Shown piece by piece: positions 37,886 through 46,038 of a stretch of 64,000 bases of DNA. Under the pieces are notes generated by a model. The model saw only the letters and a program-made list of their open reading frames with translations, was not told the origin of the DNA and did not search any database. The stretch's first letter is position 1. Every line of letters starts with the position of its first letter. The stretch is from Rheinheimera sp. 1928-s (GTDB taxonomy: Bacteria > Pseudomonadota > Gammaproteobacteria > Enterobacterales > Alteromonadaceae): contig NZ_JARIXP010000002.1 of assembly GCF_029269265.1 (NCBI RefSeq), positions 192,436-256,435 on the forward strand. Reading direction: 5' to 3'. Position numbers and translations under genes: made by a program.

Positions 37886-40531
37886 ATGAGCAGCAAGCAA
37901 AGTTTTAAAATCAGTCAGGTTGGCCGTAGTGTGCTTCTGGCTTTAGCCGCCACAGCAAGCATAGTGCCTGTATCGGCCCAGGAAACTCCTGCACAACCAG
38001 CAGAACAAGAACAGGCCGTTGAACGTATTGAAGTATCAGGTCGTCTGATGAGTTCAGCCGCTTCCGCTGCTGCAGAGCGCCGTGAACAACCTTATGTCGC
38101 AGAATTATTAGGCATGGAGCAAATCTCCAGAGCAGGCGACAGTAACGCAGCCACAGCACTGCGCCGGGTGACAGGTTTAACTTTAGTTAAAGACAAATTT
38201 ATTTATGTGCGTGGTTTAGGGGAACGGTATTCCAGTACCTTATTAAACGGCGCTATGGTACCAAGTCCGGATCCAACAAGAAACGTCATCCCTCTGGATA
38301 TGTTCCCGGCCGGTATTATTGAAAGTTTAGTCGTCCAAAAAGCTTATTCACCTGAACTACCAGCAGCTTTTGGTGGTGGTAGCGTCAATATACGTACAGC
38401 ATCTATTCCATTGCAGCGCAGCTTTAACTTATCGGTAGGTACTGGTTATAACAGCCTGAACAGCGATAAGGGTTACAGCTACAACGGTGGTGGTGATGAC
38501 TGGATGGGTAGCGATGATGGCACCCGTACTATGTCGCCTGAACTACGTGCCGCTTTAGATACTTACGGTACCATTAACCAGATTAATATAGCTGAAGCTT
38601 TAGGTGGTATTAACGCTGGTAACCTGGCTCAGGCCGCCACTATAGTGCGCGAGTTAGGTTTAGCGTTTAACCGTGATATTGATGTACAACGCGAAAGTGT
38701 GAAGCCTGATTTTGATGGCAGTGTATCTTTTGGTGATAAATTCGATATTGGGTCCTCCGTTTTTGGTGTGATGGCTGGTGTTAGCTATGACAGATCCACG
38801 CAAAATATTGAAGAGCAGGAACGTTATTTTTCAGTTTCTGGTGATAATTTAGTACCTTTAAATATTTACGACGATATTAAAGGTACAGAACATCAGGTGA
38901 AATTGTCTGGTATGCTGAACTTTGGTTTAGAGCTGGATGAAAACCACCGTTTTGAGACAGCATCTATTTATCTGCGAGATACTAAAGATGAAGTCAAAGT
39001 AAAAAACGGTGACAGTATTGAAACCGTTAATGAAGCGAACAGATCCAACACAGATACTTCGTTACGTTACGAAGAACGCTCAATGTTCAGTAACCAAATC
39101 CGTGGCCGCCATATGTTGCCCTGGTTATACGACATCAGTGTTGACTGGCAATACACAGACGCCAAAGCCGAACGTGATGCTCCGGGCGAAGTGGAATATC
39201 GTTACTTAAACGAAATTCAGGACGATGGAACTGTAACCTCATTCCTGCGCCGTAACCAAAACGCAGTGAACTACAGCTTCGGTAAGATGGAAGATAATAC
39301 TGAAAACGCCAGTTGGAATGCCAAACTACCTTTTACCTTAGGTAAAGCTGAGATGACGTTGAACGGCGGTTATTCTTACTTCGAGCGGACCCGTGAATCT
39401 CAAACTAACCTGTTTAACTTCAATACAGTGGGTTACAGCCTGGAACAATTAGGACAGAGCTTTTCAGAGATCTTTTCTGATGAAAGCATTCTTAATACCG
39501 CTAACGGCTTCCAGATTTCCAACGTGACCACTCAGGCCGACGACTATATAGCAGCGCAGATGATCGATGCAGCTTATGTTGGCATGGAAATGAACTACGA
39601 CTATCTGCTGCGATTAAACGTTGGTGTACGTTATGAAGACTTCCGCCAAATCTCTATCCCGTTAAATGCGGATGGTGAAATCAGTGGTAATGTCGAAGAC
39701 TTCCCGCTGAACGAAGATGGTTTTTACCCTTCTTTGTCTTTAACCTGGTTTGTCAGTGACGATTTACAAGCCCGCTTTGGTTACAGCAGCACAGTGGTTC
39801 GCCCAGACTTACGTGAAGTCACACCAGTGCTCTTTATCGACCCGCTGACTGACTTTAAAGTGACAGGTTTTTCTGGCCTGGAAAGCACAGACATCAGCAG
39901 CTATGATGCCCGTTTAGAGTGGTACTACGACGAAAGCAACTACAGCGTGGGTGTGTTCTATAAAGACCTGGATAAGCCAATCGAGTCTATTGAATTAAGT
40001 GGTTCAGACGGTAACTTACTGATGTCATTCCGTAATGGTGACACCGGTGAAGTGTACGGTGTGGAAGCGGAATTCCTGCAACAATTGAATATGTTTGAAG
40101 GCAATAACTGGCTGGATAACTTCTTTGTGGCCGGTAACTTTACCTACAGCGAATCTGAAATCACTATTCAGCCTTTTGCCGGTACTAACCTGACCAATCT
40201 GACACGCCCGTTAAGTGGTCACTCCAAGCACGTGGTGAACTTGCAGTTAGGTTTCGATTCGGATAACGACGAGCATAACGCGACATTAACTTACAACGTA
40301 TTTGGTAAACGTATCGCTTTTGCTGGTGTGAACGACAAAGACGATGCCTACGAGCAGCCGTTTAACTCATTAGATTTCGTTTATTCTTACACGCCGTTTG
40401 AATCTACTTCCGTCAAGCTGTCGATGAAAAACATTCTGGATGAAGATGTTGAAATTATGCAGCAAGGTGAGTTGTTACAGCGCCGTGTTGAAGGCCAAAG
40501 CTACGGTTTAAGCTTTAGCTATAAGTACTAA
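37886..40531 (+). CDS. TonB-dependent outer-membrane receptor (Pho-linked)
   Basis: 881 residues. Signal peptide about 1-32, then a plug domain (VERIEVSGR near 45, LRRVTGLTLVKDKFIYVRGLGERYSSTLLNGA near 90-125, FGGGSVNIRTA near 165) and a 22-strand barrel ending in SYGLSFSYKY. A TonB box candidate overlaps VERIEVSG. It imports a ligand too large or scarce for porins, using TonB energy. It lies 112 bases after the lipoprotein, with no terminator of its own between, and ends at a strong terminator, so the pair is probably one Pho-controlled unit. The ligand is unknown; organophosphates or a phosphate-bearing polymer fit the regulation. Confidence 0.9.
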   Translation: MSSKQSFKISQVGRSVLLALAATASIVPVSAQETPAQPAEQEQAVERIEVSGRLMSSAASAAAERREQPYVAELLGMEQISRAGDSNAATALRRVTGLTLVKDKFIYVRGLGERYSSTLLNGAMVPSPDPTRNVIPLDMFPAGIIESLVVQKAYSPELPAAFGGGSVNIRTASIPLQRSFNLSVGTGYNSLNSDKGYSYNGGGDDWMGSDDGTRTMSPELRAALDTYGTINQINIAEALGGINAGNLAQAATIVRELGLAFNRDIDVQRESVKPDFDGSVSFGDKFDIGSSVFGVMAGVSYDRSTQNIEEQERYFSVSGDNLVPLNIYDDIKGTEHQVKLSGMLNFGLELDENHRFETASIYLRDTKDEVKVKNGDSIETVNEANRSNTDTSLRYEERSMFSNQIRGRHMLPWLYDISVDWQYTDAKAERDAPGEVEYRYLNEIQDDGTVTSFLRRNQNAVNYSFGKMEDNTENASWNAKLPFTLGKAEMTLNGGYSYFERTRESQTNLFNFNTVGYSLEQLGQSFSEIFSDESILNTANGFQISNVTTQADDYIAAQMIDAAYVGMEMNYDYLLRLNVGVRYEDFRQISIPLNADGEISGNVEDFPLNEDGFYPSLSLTWFVSDDLQARFGYSSTVVRPDLREVTPVLFIDPLTDFKVTGFSGLESTDISSYDARLEWYYDESNYSVGVFYKDLDKPIESIELSGSDGNLLMSFRNGDTGEVYGVEAEFLQQLNMFEGNNWLDNFFVAGNFTYSESEITIQPFAGTNLTNLTRPLSGHSKHVVNLQLGFDSDNDEHNATLTYNVFGKRIAFAGVNDKDDAYEQPFNSLDFVYSYTPFESTSVKLSMKNILDEDVEIMQQGELLQRRVEGQSYGLSFSYKY

Positions 40532-40559
40532 GTATCTATTCTCGTTTGACTGATGAAAG

Positions 40560-40589
40560 GGTCAGAGCCAAAGCTCTGACCTTTTTTTT
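40560..40589 (+). terminator. Terminator after the Pho-linked TonB receptor
   Basis: GGTCAGAGC/GCTCTGACC stem, 4-base loop, eight Ts, 28 bases after the stop. It abuts the stop of the convergent SulP gene. Confidence 0.95.
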
Positions 40590-42063
40590 AGTGCATCAGT
40601 TGTTCTATAGCTTCTGGCTTATTATGAATTGCAAACTTATCCACTAAAGTTGCACTGGCATGATTAAGCCCAATCACTTCAACTTCAACTCCTGCTTTAC
40701 GGAATTTTAAAATCACTTTATCCAGCGAGCTGACGGCTGTAATGTCCCAGAAATGTGCATGAGTTAAATCAATCTGCACAACGCGAAGTGGCTCTTTAAA
40801 ATCAAAAGCAGCGACAAAAGGTTCAGCTGATGTGAAAAACACCTGCCCTGTCACCAGATAACGACGGCTGTTGCCATCCGCTGATAATTCAGACTGTATC
40901 GCCAGCAATTGCCCAACTTTGTTGGCAAAAAATAACGCACTCATCAGTACACCAACAAACACACCGTAAGCAAGGTTGTGAGTAAAGACCACCACCAGCA
41001 CAGTAATGATCATCACCAGACTGGAGCTTTTTGGGTTAGTGGTTAAATCCCGAACTGACTGCCAGTTAAAGGTGCCTATAGACACCATAATCATCACGGC
41101 CACTAAAGCAGCCATAGGGATCATCCCCACCCATTCGCCTAAAAACACTGCAAAAATAAGCAGTAAAACACCAGCTAATAAAGTGGATAAACGCGTACGA
41201 CCACCAGACTTTACGTTAATTACTGACTGGCCAATCATGGCACAACCCGCCATACCGCCCAATAACCCTGAGCCTATATTAGCTATGCCCTGGCCTATAC
41301 ACTCACGGTTTTTATTGCTGTTGGTATCCGTCATATCATCGACAATAGTGGCGGTCATCAGAGATTCCAGAATACCGACTAACGCCAGACCTAAAGCATA
41401 AGGGAAAATAATTTGCAGCGTGTCCAGTGTCAGAGGTACATCAGGCCATAAAAAAATCGGCAGACTATCAGGCAACGCGCCCATATCCGACACAGTACGA
41501 ACATCAATCTGGAAATACAGCGCAATGGAGGTTAAAACCACAATACAGACCAGAGGAGAAGGCACTGTTTTTGTAACGTAAGGAAACAAATAAATAATAG
41601 CTAAGCCTGCAGCTGTCATGGCATATACATGCCAGGTAACATCTGTCAGCTCAGGCAACTGTGCCATAAATATCAGAATAGCCAGAGCATTGACAAAGCC
41701 TGTCACCACTGAGCGCGACACAAACCTCATCAGCTCACCCAGCTTGCACAAACCAAACAGAATTTGCAGCGCACCCGTCAATAAAGTCGCCAATAGCAAA
41801 TACTGTAAACCATGCTCTTTTACCAGGGTAATCATCAACAGCGCCATAGCGCCAGTGGCTGCGGAAATCATCGCCGGACGGCCACCGGCAAAAGCGGTGA
41901 TCACAGCAATAGCAAAAGAAGCGTATAAACCTACTTTGGGGTCGACACCAGCAATAATAGAAAAGGCGATAGCTTCAGGAATAAGCGCCAGAGCAACCAC
42001 TATGGCGGATAATACATCGCCACGAACATTAGACAGCCATTGCTGCCGTATCGATTGAAACAT
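40588..42063 (-). CDS. SulP-family anion transporter with STAS domain
   Basis: 491 residues. About 11-12 membrane helices starting [35 protein letters not shown] (trimmed here to the family start), and a C-terminal STAS domain (about 390-491) with [23 protein letters not shown]. SulP members move sulfate, bicarbonate or other anions; no residue set that I can read fixes the substrate. The ATG at 42063 has AAGGAA seven bases upstream; the longer frame start at 42114 is not used. It is monocistronic, convergent with the TonB receptor. Confidence 0.9.
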   Translation of the reverse strand: MFQSIRQQWLSNVRGDVLSAIVVALALIPEAIAFSIIAGVDPKVGLYASFAIAVITAFAGGRPAMISAATGAMALLMITLVKEHGLQYLLLATLLTGALQILFGLCKLGELMRFVSRSVVTGFVNALAILIFMAQLPELTDVTWHVYAMTAAGLAIIYLFPYVTKTVPSPLVCIVVLTSIALYFQIDVRTVSDMGALPDSLPIFLWPDVPLTLDTLQIIFPYALGLALVGILESLMTATIVDDMTDTNSNKNRECIGQGIANIGSGLLGGMAGCAMIGQSVINVKSGGRTRLSTLLAGVLLLIFAVFLGEWVGMIPMAALVAVMIMVSIGTFNWQSVRDLTTNPKSSSLVMIITVLVVVFTHNLAYGVFVGVLMSALFFANKVGQLLAIQSELSADGNSRRYLVTGQVFFTSAEPFVAAFDFKEPLRVVQIDLTHAHFWDITAVSSLDKVILKFRKAGVEVEVIGLNHASATLVDKFAIHNKPEAIEQLMH

Positions 42064-42339
42064 CAGGAATTCCTTTGTGTTTGAGTACTTATTAAACGCA
42101 TTTTTTTCAGGCATAAAAGTTGTAACGCCCCAGCTTGCGTTTTCACTTTTATTGATAGAAAAAACGGTTTAAAAACTACATCGGCGACAAAGTTCCTTAT
42201 ATCAGGTGAGGTATATGAACAAAACGATGGGCAGTATAACGCAAAAGCCTGACTGAAAAAACCTGCCCCCTGCAGCGTCATTTCTCTGATACAGTACTTT
42301 GTGTTCGTCCCGACTATTGTTCACCGAGCGGAGGCTTTA

Positions 42340-43047
42340 ATGTACCAACTTTATATCGCCAACAAAAACTACTCCTCCTGGTCGTTGCGGCCCTGGCTTC
42401 TGATGCAGGTACTGGCAATCCCCTTTGAAGAAAAACAGGTGCAGTTTCAGTCCAATGACAATAGTGCTCAATTTAAAGCTTTTGCACCTAATGCCAAAGT
42501 ACCTTGCCTGCATCATGACAACTGGGTGGTCTGGGATTCGCTGGCTATTGTTGAATATTTAGCTGAACGTCATGCCAGAGTCTGGCCGCAAGAGAACAAA
42601 GCCCGTAGCTGGGCACGGTCTGCCGCAGCCGAAATGCATTCAGGCTTTAGTGAACTTCGTAGCTACTGCCCTTTCCATGCCGGTGGTCGTTTTGATAAAA
42701 CGCCACTACCGGCCTCTGTAGAAAATGATTTAAAACGGCTTGAGCAGTTGTGGCTGGAAGGGTTACAACGTTTTGGCGGACCTTATCTGGCGGGTAATCA
42801 ATTTAGTGCTGTCGATGCATTTTATGCGCCGGTATTATTTCGCATCCAAAGTTACCAGCTACCCGTTGCACCAACGCTTTTACCTTATATCGAACTGATG
42901 ATGAAGTTACCTGCAATGCAGCTGTGGTATCATCAGGCTCTGACTGAACCCTTTTGGGACGATGAACACGAAATTGCGGCCCTGGGGGCAGGAAAACTGA
43001 TTGCCGATCACCGTTCAGGCTCGTCCAGTTCATCTGATGTAGGATAA
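42340..43047 (+). CDS. Glutathione S-transferase family protein
   Basis: 235 residues. Thioredoxin-like N-terminal domain ([21 protein letters not shown], residues 5-25; the SSWSLRP serines are in the usual glutathione-activating position) with the cis-proline region [24 protein letters not shown]. The helical C-terminal domain has [27 protein letters not shown] precedes the ATG at 42340. Cytoplasmic; the electrophilic substrate is unknown. Its last 40 bases overlap the convergent soxR gene, a redox-stress neighbour that may be coincidental. Confidence 0.88.
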   Translation: MYQLYIANKNYSSWSLRPWLLMQVLAIPFEEKQVQFQSNDNSAQFKAFAPNAKVPCLHHDNWVVWDSLAIVEYLAERHARVWPQENKARSWARSAAAEMHSGFSELRSYCPFHAGGRFDKTPLPASVENDLKRLEQLWLEGLQRFGGPYLAGNQFSAVDAFYAPVLFRIQSYQLPVAPTLLPYIELMMKLPAMQLWYHQALTEPFWDDEHEIAALGAGKLIADHRSGSSSSSDVG

Positions 43048-43511
43048 AAGTGTGCACCGGCCCCCTGCGCTGCAAGCTTATCCTGCGGGTTACGCAGCGG
43101 GCAATGCGCCATAGATAAACAACCGCAACCTATACACATACTCAGCTGATCCCTTAAATCTGTCAGTTGAGCGATACGAGAATCAAGCTCCGCTTTCCAT
43201 TGCTCCGACATCTGTTGCCAGTGATGTTGATCCGCATTCTGGCCTGGTGGCAGCACTGACAAAGCCTTGCCTATTTGCTCCAGCGGAATGCCGGTACGCT
43301 GCGCTACTTTAATAATAGCCACCCGGCGTAATACGTCCCGCGAATAACGCCGCTGATTGCCAGCATTACGCTGGCTGTGGATCAAGCCTTTTTGCTCATA
43401 AAAATGCAAAGTAGCGACTGACACCCCTGTCCGTTTTGCTACTTCGCCCACAGATAACACTGTCTTTAGCGGGTTTTTCAGCTGATTTTTTACATAATTT
43501 GTTTCTGACAT
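43008..43511 (-). CDS. soxR: MerR-type redox sensor SoxR
   Basis: Transcription activator whose [2Fe-2S] cluster senses redox-cycling compounds. The MerR helix-turn-helix is at residues 18-85 ([24 protein letters not shown]). The cluster ligands lie in [12 protein letters not shown] (C-x2-C-x-C-x5-C, about residues 125-136). It has 167 residues against 154 in E. coli. The start codon is 14 bases from a SoxR box shared with the divergent gene. The 3' end overlaps the GST gene by 40 bases. Confidence 0.95.
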   Translation of the reverse strand: MSETNYVKNQLKNPLKTVLSVGEVAKRTGVSVATLHFYEQKGLIHSQRNAGNQRRYSRDVLRRVAIIKVAQRTGIPLEQIGKALSVLPPGQNADQHHWQQMSEQWKAELDSRIAQLTDLRDQLSMCIGCGCLSMAHCPLRNPQDKLAAQGAGAHFYPTSDELDEPER

Positions 43512-43524
43512 AAAAAACTGTTGA

Positions 43525-43542
43525 CCTTAACCTAACTTGAGG
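43525..43542 (+). promoter_or_regulatory. SoxR box in a 19-bp promoter spacer
   Basis: CCTTAACCTAACTTGAGG, an 18-bp near-palindrome matching the known SoxR site. It is flanked by a -35 TTGACC (43521-43526) and a -10 TAGCAT (43546-43551), separated by 19 bases, the unusually long spacing typical of MerR-family activated promoters. It drives the gene at 43582. Confidence 0.85.
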
Positions 43543-43581
43543 TTTTAGCATAACCGCAATTCAAACCAAAAGGGGATATTT

Positions 43582-43992
43582 ATGCTGGAACAAGCCGTAT
43601 ACAGAATTGGAGCAGATGTTCAATCCAACCGACACTTTGCAGAGCAACTATTGGTGGTTTTACAAAATGCAATTAATCAGCGTAACTGGTCATTATTCAG
43701 CAGTTGTTTTAGTGAAGATGCCATAGTGGTCAATTTATTGGGTCAACGCCTGACAGGGCAAACGCAGCTGATGGACTATCAACAGCAGTTGATCGACAGG
43801 CATCAGGACAGGCTGTGGATTTACCAGCTGCTGCATCTGCAGCAACTGGATCTGGATACCTTTTTGATCAATGCAGAACAGCATTGGTTACACAGAGAAC
43901 GGCAGCACAAAACAGGCCTGAGCAGCACTCCACTTTATGTGGCGAAACGGCAGGGGCAAAAGTGGCAGATCTGCGCAGGCAATATGCTTTAA
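43582..43992 (+). CDS. NTF2/SnoaL-like protein, likely SoxR target
   Basis: 136 residues, no signal peptide, one alpha+beta barrel-like domain: FAEQLLVVLQNAINQRNWSLFSSCFSEDAIVVNLLGQ (helix then strands) and a C-terminal PLYVAKRQGQKWQICAGNML. Members bind or transform small hydrophobic ligands, and many are non-enzymatic. No catalytic Asp/Tyr set is certain. GGGGATATTT precedes the ATG. It is directly downstream of the SoxR box, so it is probably induced by redox-cycling agents. It converges with the next gene, overlapping by four bases. Confidence 0.75.
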   Translation: MLEQAVYRIGADVQSNRHFAEQLLVVLQNAINQRNWSLFSSCFSEDAIVVNLLGQRLTGQTQLMDYQQQLIDRHQDRLWIYQLLHLQQLDLDTFLINAEQHWLHRERQHKTGLSSTPLYVAKRQGQKWQICAGNML

Positions 43993-44720
43993 GGCTTGCT
44001 GTGATCCCAACGCTGCAGTGCTTTTTTCATCACTCCTTGTTGCTGCATCAGATCCAGTTGCTGTTGGATCTGCTGCACCAGCACAGCATTTTTTGGATTC
44101 AGTGCACAATAAACAGCAGCAGGCTCGGCCCACAATGGATCAACCGCCAGTTTGGACGTATCAAATTGCCGTTGATAATGGCCGTAACTTAAATCCACTG
44201 TCATCACAACATCAATACGCCCTTGTTCCAGACGCTGAATGTTTTTCTCCAGCGATTCTGCATCGTCACGCACAGCGGCCTGAGTATCAAACAACGACTG
44301 CAACTCAGGGTAACTAAACCCTCTGGTTGTGCCTATGCGCTTACGAAACAAGTCCTGATTGGAGCGCACCGGGCTATCTTCAATGCGGCGCACTATATAT
44401 TGACGGGTGTGAAACAACACCGGGGTCCAGCTTAACTTATAGGTCGCTGGCACCCATTCTGGGTTCAGAAAACAACTGATATCAGCCCGATCCGTAACTA
44501 ACCACTCAACCACCCTGCCCCGCGGTAAATCAAGGTAAAGCACTGGTCTTTTTAACCCTGCGGCCAGGGTGTCCAGTAGCTCTTTAGCCACACCGCCGGC
44601 TAATTGCTGATGTTGATCAAAAATGGCATAGGGGGCAGTATTGGTTTGACTGACCACAGCTCTTAATGGCTCTGCCGACAACGTCAGGCAGGGCAACAGC
44701 AAAAACCCCCACTTCCACAT
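43989..44720 (-). CDS. Periplasmic solute-binding-like protein (family 3 type)
   Basis: 243 residues with a short signal peptide (about 1-16, ending LSA). Two-lobe binding-protein pattern: TAPYAIFDQHQQLAGGVAKELLDTLAAGL, then RIGTTRGFSYPELQSLFD (lobe switch) and a C-terminal LVQQIQQQLDLMQQQGVMKKAL. Similar in kind to the protein at 10149, and likewise without transporter genes beside it. Ligand unknown. It ends four bases inside the NTF2-like gene. The ~200 bases upstream hold the porin terminator and nothing else I can name. Confidence 0.7.
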   Translation of the reverse strand: MWKWGFLLLPCLTLSAEPLRAVVSQTNTAPYAIFDQHQQLAGGVAKELLDTLAAGLKRPVLYLDLPRGRVVEWLVTDRADISCFLNPEWVPATYKLSWTPVLFHTRQYIVRRIEDSPVRSNQDLFRKRIGTTRGFSYPELQSLFDTQAAVRDDAESLEKNIQRLEQGRIDVVMTVDLSYGHYQRQFDTSKLAVDPLWAEPAAVYCALNPKNAVLVQQIQQQLDLMQQQGVMKKALQRWDHSKP

Positions 44721-44885
44721 CTGAACCTACTCATTGTGCGCTACGGCTTTGTCTTCATCATAACCAAGCATTTACAATTTAAATAGTAACTTCACGCTTA
44801 AAATATGGCTTTTATCTACGCCGCTTTGGCATCAAAATAATAGACACTGCATTCAGGTCTTTTTTAACAAATGGCGGATACAAAA

Positions 44886-44907
44886 AAGGCAGCCCGGAGG
44901 CTGCCTT
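44886..44907 (-). terminator. Terminator after the porin gene
   Basis: AAGGCAGCC/GGCTGCCTT stem with a 4-base loop and a T-run on the minus strand, 17 bases after the stop. Confidence 0.93.
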
Positions 44908-44923
44908 CTCGCTCAAACGCTCT

Positions 44924-45829
44924 TTAGAACTTATGCTCAATACCCACAGCGATATAATCACTGTCGACTTTGCTGTCAAAATCAAAACTGCTATACCAGC
45001 CAAACAACTTGGTGTTTTTGCCTAATTTATAATCAGCGCCAGCGGAAATGCCATTGTCATCTTCTAAGGTCTGATACTGAGCTTTTAACTCCCACTTATT
45101 CAGCGGGTAAGCGACGCTTGCCAAATAACCATCAGATTTGTCACCTGTTGCCACTTCTTTCTGCTGTTGCACCATAGCACCCAGTTTAAAATCTGCGACC
45201 TTAAACTGCACAGTGGCACGAGTAGCGTCGTAGCCATTGATTTGATTGTCTACCGCAACGGATGCATACCAGTCAGAATCTTTTAAGTTGTCATCACCAT
45301 AGAGCAAAGCGTAAGACTGCGCATCTTCTGCGTCAGCTTCATCTTCCATGACATAACTGAGCATCAGCTTAAAACCCTGAAAAGACGGTGAGGTATAAGC
45401 CAGAGAATCGCTCATCCGGTTTTCACCTTTCCATAAGGTTTTAATATCCGCTTCGTAATCACCAAACTGATCCACTTTGCCCTGCGACTTTTTAAGTGCA
45501 GTATCGTGACGACCAGCGGTTACAGTACCAAAAGCGCCTTGTAAACCAATGAACTGGTCTCGGGATTTAATATTTTTCTCATTGGCTTCATCTGAAGGAT
45601 CGACTTCCCACTCCAGTTGATAAACCAAAGTTAAATCACCGTCCAGAGCATAATCGCCTTTGATGCCAAAACGGGAGGCATTACTTTTTAACTCGCCGAA
45701 CGATCCTTCGCCCTCGTCAGACTGTTGTGCTGACACATTAATTTTTCCGTAGATCTCCCAGTCTTTTGCCTGGGCGGTAGCAACACAACTTAAAGCCAAT
45801 GCAATACTTATAAAAGTTTTTGCAAACAT
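44924..45829 (-). CDS. Gram-negative trimeric porin, Pho-controlled
   Basis: 301 residues. Signal peptide 1-21 (ends AQA), then KDWEIYGKINVSAQQ, barrel strands, constriction-loop region (ENRMSDSLAYTSPSFQGFKL) and the terminal aromatic signal GIEHKF. It belongs to the OmpC/OmpF/PhoE superfamily. AAGGAA precedes the ATG. Upstream is a triple Pho box, so this is probably the outer-membrane phosphate or anion channel used in starvation, analogous to PhoE or OprP. Anion preference is not proven: the mature protein is not obviously lysine-rich at the pore. Confidence 0.9.
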   Translation of the reverse strand: MFAKTFISIALALSCVATAQAKDWEIYGKINVSAQQSDEGEGSFGELKSNASRFGIKGDYALDGDLTLVYQLEWEVDPSDEANEKNIKSRDQFIGLQGAFGTVTAGRHDTALKKSQGKVDQFGDYEADIKTLWKGENRMSDSLAYTSPSFQGFKLMLSYVMEDEADAEDAQSYALLYGDDNLKDSDWYASVAVDNQINGYDATRATVQFKVADFKLGAMVQQQKEVATGDKSDGYLASVAYPLNKWELKAQYQTLEDDNGISAGADYKLGKNTKLFGWYSSFDFDSKVDSDYIAVGIEHKF

Positions 45830-46006
45830 GATTTATTCCTTCGTGGTAGGGACTTTGGGCTAACAACAGAAGCCTGTTTAGCTGAACTCAAATCATTGGG
45901 CACAGAAGACAGGCTTCTGAACCCATTTCTTTATTCATCGTCCGCCGAAGAATTATTGGATTATGACAATAAAGCTTCCGATACATGACGTTTCGGAGTC
46001 TATTTT

Positions 46007-46035
46007 ATGACTGAAAGATGACACTATTATGACAG
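46007..46035 (-). promoter_or_regulatory. Triple Pho box and promoter of the porin
   Basis: Minus strand: three 7-mers CTGTCAT, GTGTCAT and CAGTCAT at strict 11-bp spacing. Ten bases after the second is a -10-like TAAAAT (46007-46002), overlapping the third unit. The array sits immediately after the stop of the upstream transferase gene and about 180 bases before the porin ATG. Confidence 0.85.
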
Positions 46036-46038
46036 TGA

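Noticed and set aside
40560-40581. GGTCAGAGC hairpin as a third copy of the GGGGTCAGA palindrome
   Set aside because: Only a short core is shared, the arms are shorter, and it has a proper eight-T tract directly after a stop, so it is an ordinary terminator.
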